Shown one piece after another: positions 1-7,228 of a stretch of DNA of 23,565 nucleotides (position 1 is its first letter; each line of letters opens with the position of its first letter). Source of the DNA: an uncultured Collinsella sp. (GTDB lineage Bacteria > Actinomycetota > Coriobacteriia > Coriobacteriales > Coriobacteriaceae). The position numbers and the translations under genes are program-made. The notes below the pieces were generated by a model. That model did not search any database, was not told where the DNA came from, and worked only from the letters and a program-made list of their open reading frames with translations. The stretch is taken from positions 1 through 23,565 of the forward strand of contig URMO01000027.1 of NCBI GenBank assembly GCA_900549085.1, read 5' to 3'.

Positions 1-43
1 AAGCGAACGAGCAAAGCAACGCTCGTCTAGCAACGTTACCCAA

Positions 44-173
44 GGACCTGGGCGGGCGTATAGGGCAACATCGATCGCGAGTTCCGCACGCAAAGGAGGC
101 CACTTAATGTGGCCTCCGTCTTGCGCAGGACTGCCCGAGCAGGCGATGTTGCCCTATACGCCCGCCCAGGTCC
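44..173. repeat. Long nested inverted repeat downstream of pcrA
   Basis: Bases 44-73 and 144-173 are perfect 30-base reverse complements. The 70 bases between them hold a second perfect hairpin (95-103 with 109-117, loop TTAAT), and the flanks of that hairpin pair partially. The whole 130 bases can therefore fold into one long rod or cruciform. It begins 7 bases past the pcrA stop codon on the minus strand. It could be a 3' stabilising structure, a terminator or a dispersed palindrome; the sequence alone does not decide. Confidence 0.85.
91..117 (-). terminator. Possible pcrA terminator hairpin
   Basis: A 9-bp perfect stem (95-103/109-117) with a 5-base loop is followed on the minus strand by only three T residues. 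The U-tract is weak, so efficient intrinsic termination is uncertain. It sits inside the larger 44-173 inverted repeat. Confidence 0.4.
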
Positions 174-180
174 GCCGGGA

Positions 181-3081
181 TCACTGCAGCTTGACGATTG
201 GCGCAAAACCTTTCATCAGCTTTTTGGTCTGGCCGGTCTTTTCGAATTGAACCTCGATCATGTCTCCGGCGACCGAGATCACGGTACCCGTGCCAAAAGT
301 CTTGTGGCTCACGGTATCGCCCGCGGCAAAGTCCTGCGATGCGCTGGCACGATCGACCTTGCGCTCCACCGTCGGGGACACCTTGGAAGACGGCTTTTTG
401 GCTCGCGACGCGCCCGAACCAAAAGTCGAGGCAACACGGCCGGCGTCAGGCGAAACCCCACGATGGCGCTCGGTCCCGTAACTGCTGCCGCCAAAGAAAT
501 CGTCAAAGCTCGATCCGCCGCGCGAACCGGAACCGCCGGTCGAGCGCGTATGCGAGCCAAACACCTTGCCGCCGTACATATCCGAGCCCATGCCCGAGCC
601 AAAGGTGCCGTGACGGTCGCCGCGCTTCTCCCAGCCCGTGCCCTCAAAACCGGCAGAACCGATGCCGCTAAACTCGATATCCTCAAACGGAATCTCGTTG
701 AGGAAGCGCGAGCGCGGGTTGGCAGAGGTCGAGCCGTAGGTGCGACGCGTGGCCGCATAGGTCAGGAACAGGCGCTTGCGAGCACGCGTGATGGCGACGT
801 AGGCCAAGCGACGCTCCTCCTCGAGCTTGCCCGGATCGTCACTACCGCCAAAGTCGTGCACGTGCGGGAAGATACCCTCCTCCATGCCGGCCACGAACAC
901 CGCCGGGAACTCCAGGCCCTTGGCGGAGTGGATGGTCATCATGGTAATGGCATGCGTCTCGCCGGCCAGGGAATCCAAGTCGGAGCGCAGGGCCAGCCAC
1001 TCCATGAGCGCCGGCAGCGCCTTACAGGTGAGCGGACCGTAGGTGCGCTCGATCTCGTCGGCATGCACGGCACCCGCCGGCATCTCCGTCGGCGCGGCAT
1101 ACGCGTTGCCCGCGATGGCGGCGGCCAGGGCATCCTGCGGAGACAGCGCCGGAGCGGCCAAGCTATCGAGCGGATTGGAGCCCGCGGCGTCACGCGCGCC
1201 AACGAGCGCCTCAAACGAGGATACCGGGGCAGATGGCCCCGGTTCGGGCGCAGGCGCGCTCACCACGACAGGCTCGGGCTCGGCGCTAGCAGGCACATCG
1301 GCAACACCGGCAGCGCGCAGCTCTTCCAAGCTCTCGAGCGTACCTTCGATATCCTCGTGCGTCTCCTCAAATTCGGCGGCGACGCCCAGGAATTCCTGGA
1401 TGTTCTCGGCGCGGCTCTCGGACTCCATGGTGCCCTCGGCGCGGAAAGCCTGCAGCAGGCCCGTCTTATCGACGATCATCTCGACGACGTCCTTGAGCTC
1501 GCCGTCCATGCGGCGACCCTCGCGCACCAGCGCCACAAAGCTCGACAGGCCGTTGCGCACCTTGGCGCTAAACATGCCCGTCTCGGCTGTTGCGATCTCG
1601 CAGGCTTGGAAGAACGAGCAGCGGTTGTCGCGTGCCAGCTGCTCAATCTTTTGAATCGAGGTGGAGCCGATGCCGCGGCGCGGCGTGTTGATGACGCGCT
1701 TGACGCTCATCTCGTCGGCCGGGTTCACGATCATCTTGAGGTAGGCCATGACGTCGCGGATCTCGGCACGGTCGAAGAATCGCGTGCCACCCACGATCTT
1801 GTAGGGCACGCCTGCGCGCAGGAACATATCTTCGAGAATACGCGACTGAGCGTTGGTGCGGTAGAACACGGCGATGTCGTCGTAACTCGTGCCCTTGGAG
1901 TGCAGCTTCTCGATCTCGCCGGCAATCCAGCGGCCCTCGTCGCGCTCGTCGCTTGCCTGGAAGGCCTGGATCTTCTCGCCATCGCCCTCGGCCGTAAACA
2001 GACGCTTGTCCTTGCGCTGCGAGTTGTGGCGAACCACGGCGTTGGCGGCGCTCAGGATATGGCCCGTGGAGCGGTAGTTCTGCTCCAGCTTAACGGTCTT
2101 GCAGTTTTTAAAGTCCTTCTCAAAGTCCAGGATGTTGGTGATGTCGGCGCCGCGCCAGCTATAAATGGACTGGTCATCGTCGCCTACGACCATGAGGTTT
2201 TGGTACTTGGCGGCCAGCAGGTTGGCGATCTCGTACTGGACGTGGTTGGTGTCCTGATACTCGTCGACGCTAATGTAGCGGAAGCGCTCCTGGTACTTGT
2301 CGAGCACCTCGGGGCGGGTGCGCAGCAGCTCGAGCGTGCGCACGAGCAGATCGTCGAAGTCCATCGCGTTGGCGGCGCGCAGGCGGCGTTCCAGCTCCAG
2401 GTAGACCTGCGCGGCCTTTTTGTCATTGGGGCTGTCGGCGGATTTGAGCATGTCCTCGGGGCCGATCATGGCGTTTTTGGCCGAGCTGATCTTGCTGCGG
2501 ATCATGTTGATGGGGAACTGCTTTTGCTCGATACCGAGCGCCTGCATAATGTCGCGCACCATGCGCTTTGAGTCATCGTCATCGTAGATGGTGAACTGAC
2601 CGGTGTATCCCAGCAGGTCGGCGTCCTCGCGCAGCATACGCACGCACATGGCATGGAAGGTGCATACCCACATGCCACGGGTGCCGCTGGGAATGAGTGC
2701 CGCCAGACGCTCACGCATCTCGGCCGCGGCCTTGTTGGTAAACGTGATGGCAAGGATCTGCCAGGGCTTAACGCCCAGGTCGCCGAGCATATGTGCGATA
2801 CGGAAGGTCAAGACGCGGGTCTTGCCCGAGCCGGCGCCGGCAAGGACCAGCAGCGGGCCCTCGGTGGTCAGGACCGCCTCGCGCTGAGCGGGATTAAGGC
2901 TGTCGATGTCGACGAGCGGCTTGGCGGGCTTGGGCGCCGGCGCGGGAGCGTCGTAGATGTCGAGCGGAACGAGCTCGGGCTCCGGCGCAGCAGGGGCGGT
3001 GTATGCATCGAGCGGCACGGGTTCCGGCGCGGGCGGCACAGGTACCGCGACATTCTTTTCCCAGGGCAAGGGCTGGGTCAT
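181..3081 (-). CDS. pcrA: ATP-dependent 3'-5' DNA helicase PcrA/UvrD
   Basis: Superfamily 1A helicase of 966 aa. Family role: unwinds DNA in nucleotide-excision and mismatch repair, removes stalled RNA polymerase or recombinase, and supports rolling-circle replication. Visible motifs: Q motif LNPAQREAV (62-70), Walker A GAGSGKT (82-88), motif Ia TFTNKAAAEM (113-122), DEYQDT (273-278), GDDDQSIYSWRG (300-311), QNYRS (334-338), TIHSAKGLEF (716-725) and YVAITRARKR (761-770). The C-terminus (about 919-966) is the Tudor-like tail of PcrA proteins. It is longer than the usual 720-780 aa because of a Pro/Ala/Glu-rich N-terminal extension (1-58), an Ala/Pro-rich insertion at about 590-685 inside subdomain 2B/2A, and a Gly/Ser-rich linker at 805-900. 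The start at 3081 is chosen because GAGGAG lies 6 bases upstream; the frame stays open 28 codons further without a good ribosome site. Expressed alone, behind a terminator. Confidence 0.96.
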   Translation of the reverse strand: MTQPLPWEKNVAVPVPPAPEPVPLDAYTAPAAPEPELVPLDIYDAPAPAPKPAKPLVDIDSLNPAQREAVLTTEGPLLVLAGAGSGKTRVLTFRIAHMLGDLGVKPWQILAITFTNKAAAEMRERLAALIPSGTRGMWVCTFHAMCVRMLREDADLLGYTGQFTIYDDDDSKRMVRDIMQALGIEQKQFPINMIRSKISSAKNAMIGPEDMLKSADSPNDKKAAQVYLELERRLRAANAMDFDDLLVRTLELLRTRPEVLDKYQERFRYISVDEYQDTNHVQYEIANLLAAKYQNLMVVGDDDQSIYSWRGADITNILDFEKDFKNCKTVKLEQNYRSTGHILSAANAVVRHNSQRKDKRLFTAEGDGEKIQAFQASDERDEGRWIAGEIEKLHSKGTSYDDIAVFYRTNAQSRILEDMFLRAGVPYKIVGGTRFFDRAEIRDVMAYLKMIVNPADEMSVKRVINTPRRGIGSTSIQKIEQLARDNRCSFFQACEIATAETGMFSAKVRNGLSSFVALVREGRRMDGELKDVVEMIVDKTGLLQAFRAEGTMESESRAENIQEFLGVAAEFEETHEDIEGTLESLEELRAAGVADVPASAEPEPVVVSAPAPEPGPSAPVSSFEALVGARDAAGSNPLDSLAAPALSPQDALAAAIAGNAYAAPTEMPAGAVHADEIERTYGPLTCKALPALMEWLALRSDLDSLAGETHAITMMTIHSAKGLEFPAVFVAGMEEGIFPHVHDFGGSDDPGKLEEERRLAYVAITRARKRLFLTYAATRRTYGSTSANPRSRFLNEIPFEDIEFSGIGSAGFEGTGWEKRGDRHGTFGSGMGSDMYGGKVFGSHTRSTGGSGSRGGSSFDDFFGGSSYGTERHRGVSPDAGRVASTFGSGASRAKKPSSKVSPTVERKVDRASASQDFAAGDTVSHKTFGTGTVISVAGDMIEVQFEKTGQTKKLMKGFAPIVKLQ

Positions 3082-3328
3082 GGGCGACTCCTCATCTGAC
3101 GGACGGCGCGCCTGCGGGCAGCGCCATAGTTTGAGCCGTACCAGTATACCGAGCCGCGCGGACACCGACGCAAATCACACCACGACTCCGTGCGTCACCG
3201 TCAGGCTCGCCCCAGCGGATTTGGTGCAATGGGGTCAGGTTAGTCTGCACCAATCTATTGACAATCACGAAACCGCCGATGTCATGGCAGCAGCAGCGAG
3301 CGACGGTCAGGGCGAACAAATTGGCATG
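3082..3328. other. pcrA upstream region with a short repeat-like motif
   Basis: No credible gene here. It holds the pcrA ribosome site and candidate promoter. Around 3227-3252 there is a GGGGTCAGGTT motif between TGGTGCA and TGCACCA half-sites, giving a small inverted repeat. It resembles the short GGGGTCAGG/GGGGACAG interspersed motifs often left near REP-associated transposases, but no transposase is visible. Confidence 0.4.
3143..3148 (-). promoter_or_regulatory. Candidate -10 box (TATACT) for pcrA
   Basis: On the minus strand TATACT matches the -10 consensus at 5 of 6 positions and would give a leader of about 55 bases before the pcrA start. The -35 is poor (TTGCGT at a 19-base spacing). 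A second, weaker pair further upstream is TTGTCA-16-TAACCT. Confidence 0.4.
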
Positions 3329-3370
3329 AAAAGGGGGCGGCATAGACCTTTTGGTCATGCCACCCCCTTT
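3329..3370 (-). terminator. Intrinsic terminator of uppP
   Basis: Read on the minus strand, a 14-bp stem with one G-U pair (3357-3370 with 3330-3343) is topped by an inner GACC/GGTC stem and followed by a run of T. It lies 45 bases past the uppP stop and isolates uppP from pcrA. The mirrored A/T tracts may let it act weakly in the other direction. Confidence 0.85.
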
Positions 3371-3414
3371 GAATGACAAGTTGTCGCCCTGGCCGCCGCG
3401 CAGTGTCGACTAAG

Positions 3415-4395
3415 TTAGAGGCCGAGCATCGGCTCCAGAACGAAGAAGTATGCGAGCACTACGATGCCCAGGATGATGCGGTAGACACCGAAGCACTTGA
3501 AGTCGTGACGGCGGACGAAGCCCATGAGCCACTTGATGGCGATGAGCGAAACCACAAAGGCCACAACGCAGCCCACGCCCAGGATAGCGACCTCGTTGGC
3601 ACCGAACGTGCCGCCCTTGATGAAGTACTTGACCAGCTTGAGCGCACTCGCGCCAAACATGACCGGGATGGCCAGGAAGAACGTAAACTTGGACGCCACC
3701 GAACGCGTGCAGCCCAAAAGCAGGCCGCCGATGATGGTAGAACCGGAGCGAGACGTACCAGGCACCAGCGAAAGCACCTGGAAGCAGCCGATACCCAGCG
3801 CAGTCTTCCAGCTCAGGTCCTCGAGCGTGGCGATGGAGCCAAAGTCCAGATTCTCGTCATCGTCCTCATCCTCAGCGGTAGCCGCGGCGGGTGCCGCAAA
3901 GTGCGCACCGGCGGGACGTCCACCCGACACCACAGCACGCGAACCAAACGAACCGGCAACAGCCATTTCCTCGCGCTTGCTCGCGCGCCAGTTCTCGATC
4001 ACGATAAACAGCACACCGTACACAATGAGCGCCAGCGCCACGACGGGAGCATTGTAGAAATGCTCCTCCATCCAGTCGTTGAGCGGCAGGCCGATTGCCG
4101 CGGCGGGAATGCAGCCAAGCACAATCTTGCCCCACAGCACCCAGGTGTCGCGGCGGCCCTCCTTGCCCTTGCTGGGCGAGAACGGATTGAGCTCATGGAA
4201 GAACAGCACGCAGACGGCCAGAATGGCGCCGAGCTGAATCACGACCAGGAACATGTTCCAGAACGTCTCGCTCACGTTCATCTTGACGAACTCGTCCACC
4301 AAGATCATGTGACCGGTCGACGAAACAGGCAGCCATTCGGTGATGCCCTCGACCAGGCCCATGAAGGCAGATTTTAGAAGCTCGATGATATCCAA
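3415..4395 (-). CDS. uppP: Undecaprenyl-diphosphatase (BacA/UppP family)
   Basis: Integral membrane phosphatase of 326 aa. It regenerates undecaprenyl phosphate from its diphosphate for peptidoglycan and wall-polymer synthesis, and family members give bacitracin tolerance. Signature motifs are EGITEWLPVSSTGH (16-29) and LVPGTSRSGST (210-220), which form the active site, with several hydrophobic helices around them. An Ala-rich then strongly acidic insertion at about 140-190 (including EDEDDDE) separates the two halves and is absent from typical UppP of about 270 aa. I chose the TTG at 4395: GAGGGGG lies just upstream, and the result (L/M-DIIELLKS) matches the usual N-terminus. A GTG at 4416 would add 7 residues. 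The gene has its own terminator. Bacitracin-related function is notable given the BceRS-type system about 1 kb away. Confidence 0.95.
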   Translation of the reverse strand: MDIIELLKSAFMGLVEGITEWLPVSSTGHMILVDEFVKMNVSETFWNMFLVVIQLGAILAVCVLFFHELNPFSPSKGKEGRRDTWVLWGKIVLGCIPAAAIGLPLNDWMEEHFYNAPVVALALIVYGVLFIVIENWRASKREEMAVAGSFGSRAVVSGGRPAGAHFAAPAAATAEDEDDDENLDFGSIATLEDLSWKTALGIGCFQVLSLVPGTSRSGSTIIGGLLLGCTRSVASKFTFFLAIPVMFGASALKLVKYFIKGGTFGANEVAILGVGCVVAFVVSLIAIKWLMGFVRRHDFKCFGVYRIILGIVVLAYFFVLEPMLGL

Positions 4396-4546
4396 AGGGA
4401 CCCCCTCGTTAGACACCCGCCGATATTGTTCTGCGGACGGTGCGGGCGATGTCCCATTATCAACCGTTCGGGCGCGTCTGCGCCTACCCTTACCAAAAAA
4501 CTCGTCCGTTCACAGAATTGCGAGCGGTCAAACCGAAATCCTTGGG

Positions 4547-4552
4547 TATAAC
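4547..4552 (+). promoter_or_regulatory. Candidate -10 box (TATAAC) for the usp gene
   Basis: TATAAC matches the -10 consensus at 5 of 6 positions, in the divergent 247-base gap between uppP and usp. The -35 is not well conserved (CGGTCA region). It would give a leader of about 85 bases. A GATAAT on the opposite strand near 4457-4462 might serve uppP, but it also lacks a good -35. Confidence 0.4.
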
Positions 4553-4642
4553 TGCAACAAGATAAAGTGTTCGGCGGCCAACGCGCCCGCGCCCGCCCGA
4601 GGCACGAGCCCCGCGCCCGTGCGATAGACCAAGGAGGAAACC

Positions 4643-5080
4643 ATGAACGAGGGCTACACCAAGGTATTTGTTTCACTCGATGGTACTGAGCAGCAGGATT
4701 TTGTGCTCGCACGCGCCATCAAGGTCGCCGCGAACAACGGCGCCAAGCTAATCATCGGCCACGTTATCGATTCCACGGCGCTCGAGAGCGCCGGTTCCTA
4801 TCCGGTCGATCTGGTCAACGGCCTAGAGGAGGCATTTAAGAACTCCATCGCCAAGCAGCTCGAAGAGGCCAAGGCCAATCCCGATATTCCCGAGGTCGAG
4901 GTTATGATTCGCGCCGGCCGTATTCGCGAGACGCTCAAGGACGAGATGCTCGACGTGGTTAAGCCCGACCTGGTGCTCTGCGGCGCACGCGGCCTGTCCT
5001 CGATCAAGTATGCGCTGCTGGGTTCGATTTCGACGTTCCTGCTGCGCAATACGGACTGCGACATCTTGGTCGTGAAGTAG
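4643..5080 (+). CDS. Universal stress protein, UspA family, ATP-binding type
   Basis: Single-domain Usp of 145 aa with the usual alpha/beta fold length. The nucleotide-binding signature G-2x-G-9x-G-S is complete (G114, G117, G127, S128), so this is the ATP-binding subclass rather than the UspA-like non-binding one. The N-terminal strand carries the usual Asp (VSLDGT, D13). Family members are cytoplasmic stress or energy-state responders; the specific partner cannot be read from sequence. An AAGGAGG site 5 bases before the ATG makes the start clear and suggests strong translation. Monocistronic: divergent from uppP and followed by a large palindrome and a strong terminator. Confidence 0.93.
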   Translation: MNEGYTKVFVSLDGTEQQDFVLARAIKVAANNGAKLIIGHVIDSTALESAGSYPVDLVNGLEEAFKNSIAKQLEEAKANPDIPEVEVMIRAGRIRETLKDEMLDVVKPDLVLCGARGLSSIKYALLGSISTFLLRNTDCDILVVK

Positions 5081-5200
5081 GTTCCTTCCCGCCGGCGCAA
5101 GGCCTGCGGGGTTATCACGCCGACGTCCTCGCCGCTTCGCGGCTGCGGGATGTCGGCTTAGATAACCCCTCCCGGCCTTGCGCCTTCGTCACCGTACTTC
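5074..5200. repeat. Long imperfect palindrome after usp
   Basis: Successive complementary blocks nest around a TTC loop: 5074-5079/5195-5200, 5094-5104/5174-5184 (11 bp), 5108-5116/5161-5169 (9 bp), 5119-5124/5152-5157 and 5131-5135/5139-5143. The outermost block reaches into the usp stop codon. The structure is too bulged to be a simple terminator, and a proper terminator follows it at 5225. Possibly an mRNA 3' stability element or a palindromic repeat unit. Confidence 0.75.
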
Positions 5201-5214
5201 AGCGAGTTGGCTGA

Positions 5215-5256
5215 TAAAAAATGGCGTGCCGCCCTGGTTGGGGCGGCACGTTTTTT
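5215..5256. terminator. Bidirectional terminator between usp and the kinase gene
   Basis: A perfect 10-bp GC-rich stem (5225-5234/5241-5250) with a 6-base loop has a run of six T on the right and six A on the left. It can therefore terminate usp (plus) and the convergent two-component operon (minus). A second hairpin (5278-5324, arms CTTGCGG/CCGCAAG plus an inner 7-bp stem) lies between it and the kinase stop. Confidence 0.9.
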
Positions 5257-5333
5257 ATGGGGCGATTCATTTAAATCCTTGCGGCTATATTCACGTTCGG
5301 GAACATAGCCGTCCGCACCGCAAGACGGCCCGC

Positions 5334-6377
5334 CTACTCAAAGTATTGGAACTTGTTGGTTGAGAAGGCGAACGTGACGACGAAGCCTTCGCCCGGCTCC
5401 GATGCCGCGGTGACGTCGATGCCCATCTTGGAGCACAGGCGCGCCACCAGGTAGAGGCCAATACCCGTTGCACGCTTGGTGGTGCGGCCGTTGTCGCCGG
5501 TAAAGCCCTTCTCGAACACGCGCGGCAGGTCTGCCGCACAAACGCCACAGCCGTTGTCCGCAACGGTGAGCTCGATGCGCTCGCTTGCCAGACCCTCGTC
5601 CAGCAACGCACCCGAAAACACGATCTTTGCGCCGTCCTCACGCGCATATTTAATGCTGTTCTGAATGAGCTGGCCCAGAATAAACTCGAGCCACTTCTCG
5701 TCGGTAAAGACCTCAAAGTCGAGGTTCTCGCACACCGGCGCCACGTGTGCCGCGATGAGCTCACGCGCATTGGCCTTGATTGCGCCCGTCACCAGAGCCT
5801 TGAGGTTCCAACGTCGAATCAGGTAATCGCGCTCCACAACCTCCGAGCGCGCATAGTAGAGCGCCTGGTCGATATAGCGCTCCACGCGGGCAAGTTCGCG
5901 TGCCAGGTCGTCCACGCGCGACAGGTCGTCTTCGCTGCTGTCCAGGTTTTCCAAAATCAGGTGAGCCGCCGCCAGGGGCAGCTTGGCCTCGTGGACCCAG
6001 CTCTCGATATAGTCGCGATAGTCATCGGTCTGACGCCGGCCTTCGGCAACCTCGTCGCAAGCGGCTTTGCCCACCCGGCGCAAGACCTCGTACTCGAGCT
6101 CGCCCTCGGCATAGGTCGGGCATTGCACCATCTCCTGTACCCATGCGGGACTCTCGAGCTCCTCGGCCGCACGCTCCAGCTGGCGCAGAAAACGACGACG
6201 GCGTGCGTACTCGATCACGATGCCGAGCATACCAAAGATAAAGGACACGCCGACCGCCACGACCACGATAGAAACGGGTGCGCCGGCGACCGTCAGCACA
6301 AAGCAGCTCAGCAGCACGCCGCACGTCCACACGGCGACGGGAAGCAGCGCATCTTTAAAGAATTTGCCAAACGACAT
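5334..6377 (-). CDS. Intramembrane-sensing histidine kinase, BceS-like
   Basis: 347 aa. Two N-terminal membrane helices (about 10-30 and 35-56) are separated by only a few residues. The kinase therefore has almost no extracellular sensor domain, the hallmark of BceS/GraS-type kinases of Gram-positive bacteria. The phosphoacceptor H129 lies in the motif SWVHEAKLPL, close to the WVHEIKTP form of that family. ATP-binding boxes: N240 (QLIQNSIKYA), DNGCG (274-278), F-box near EKGFTG (289-294) and GIGLYL (305-310). The partner regulator lies 9 bases upstream in the same operon. BceS kinases normally sense peptide antibiotics through a BceAB-type ABC transporter, but none is adjacent. The start has a modest AGGGG site. 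Confidence 0.9.
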   Translation of the reverse strand: MSFGKFFKDALLPVAVWTCGVLLSCFVLTVAGAPVSIVVVAVGVSFIFGMLGIVIEYARRRRFLRQLERAAEELESPAWVQEMVQCPTYAEGELEYEVLRRVGKAACDEVAEGRRQTDDYRDYIESWVHEAKLPLAAAHLILENLDSSEDDLSRVDDLARELARVERYIDQALYYARSEVVERDYLIRRWNLKALVTGAIKANARELIAAHVAPVCENLDFEVFTDEKWLEFILGQLIQNSIKYAREDGAKIVFSGALLDEGLASERIELTVADNGCGVCAADLPRVFEKGFTGDNGRTTKRATGIGLYLVARLCSKMGIDVTAASEPGEGFVVTFAFSTNKFQYFE

Positions 6378-6386
6378 AGCCGGCCC

Positions 6387-7058
6387 CTAGACCGAATAGC
6401 CCTGGCCGCGGTGCGTCGTCAAATACCCCTTGATGCCGATTTTTTCGAGCGTGGTGCGCAGGCGGTTGATGTTGACGGTAAGCGTGTTGTCGTCCACAAA
6501 GGCGTCGGAGTCCCACAGGTCCTGCATGATGGCCGAGCGCGAAACGATCTTGCCCGCGCGGCTCAGAAGCAGCGAGAGGATACGCAGCTCATTTTTGGTG
6601 AGCTCGGTGCTGTCGCCGGATGCCGTATTGGTGATTATGGAGCGGGCGAGGTCGAGCTCCAGCCCCTTGTGGACAAGTGTGCTGCGCTCGCCTGCCGCCG
6701 TGGTGCGACGCAGCAGTGCGTTGATGCGCGCCACGAGCACGCGCGCGCTGTAGGGCTTGGGAACAAAGTCGTCCGCGCCGAGCGTCATGGCCATGACCTC
6801 GTCGATCTCGGTCGTGCGCGACGTGAGAACGATGATGGGAACCTCGGATTCGCGACGGACCTCATGGCAGATGTGCTGGCCGTCTTTGACAGGGAGCGTG
6901 AGGTCGAGCAGCACCAGGTCGGGCGCGGCGGCGAGAATATCGCGCGAGACATGCTCAAACGATTCGCAGGCCTCGACTTCAAACCCGGCGCGGGCAAGGA
7001 TGTCGATAAGCTCACGACGAATGGGCTCGTCGTCCTCAACGACATAGATCAGCGCCAT
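6387..7058 (-). CDS. OmpR-family response regulator, BceR-like
   Basis: 223 aa: receiver domain (about 1-118) and winged-helix DNA-binding domain (about 125-223). Phosphoacceptor D52 in LLDLTLP, acidic pocket E8-D9-D10, T79 and K101 are all present. The C-terminal half shows the trans_reg_C pattern (TKNELRILSLLL, VDDNTLTVNINRLR, YLTTHRGQGYSV). It forms an operon with the downstream kinase. The start at 7058 is chosen because GGGAGG sits 4-5 bases before it; an in-frame ATG four codons upstream overlaps that ribosome site. Targets are probably cell-envelope stress genes, judged from the BceRS family; a 38-bp palindrome lies 42 bases upstream. Confidence 0.9.
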   Translation of the reverse strand: MALIYVVEDDEPIRRELIDILARAGFEVEACESFEHVSRDILAAAPDLVLLDLTLPVKDGQHICHEVRRESEVPIIVLTSRTTEIDEVMAMTLGADDFVPKPYSARVLVARINALLRRTTAAGERSTLVHKGLELDLARSIITNTASGDSTELTKNELRILSLLLSRAGKIVSRSAIMQDLWDSDAFVDDNTLTVNINRLRTTLEKIGIKGYLTTHRGQGYSV

Positions 7059-7099
7059 GTGTCCTCCCATTTCGCGTAACTTGCACCTTCCACACCATT

Positions 7100-7137
7100 A
7101 TGCCCACGGCGTCGCAGCGATGCGACCCCGTGGGCAT
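7100..7137. promoter_or_regulatory. Palindrome upstream of the BceR-like regulator
   Basis: Arms 7100-7116 and 7121-7137 are 17 bases with one mismatch and a 4-base loop. No T-run follows on either strand, so it is not an ordinary terminator. A CATAAT -10-like hexamer on the minus strand overlaps its end nearest the gene. It is positioned as an operator or a 5' leader hairpin for the two-component operon. Confidence 0.55.
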
Positions 7138-7171
7138 CTAATGTGACAATAGTGTTCGGTAGCCTTGAGAG

Positions 7172-7208
7172 AAAATAGGGGCCGACCGGTCCTAAACCGA
7201 TCGGCCCC
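7172..7208 (-). terminator. Terminator of the aminotransferase operon
   Basis: On the minus strand a 12-bp stem with one mismatch (7197-7208/7178-7189) and a 7-base loop is followed by a T-rich run (TATTTTCTCT). It lies 21 bases past the aminotransferase stop. Confidence 0.85.
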
Positions 7209-7228
7209 ATCACTTCGACCTCGAGCCT

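Noticed and set aside
109..2571. Very long plus-strand open frame antisense to pcrA
   Set aside because: It lies opposite a gene with all helicase motifs; its translation is low-complexity Arg/Ala/Gly/His-rich, as expected from the complement of a GC-rich gene.
3082..3165. 28-codon upstream extension of pcrA
   Set aside because: No ribosome site upstream, whereas GAGGAG correctly precedes the ATG at 3081.
3092..3379. Minus-strand open frame between uppP and pcrA
   Set aside because: It begins inside the uppP terminator stem and overlaps the pcrA promoter; no family features.
5745..7079. 444-codon plus-strand open frame over the two-component operon
   Set aside because: Antisense to two well-supported genes, with no ribosome site and no recognisable domain.
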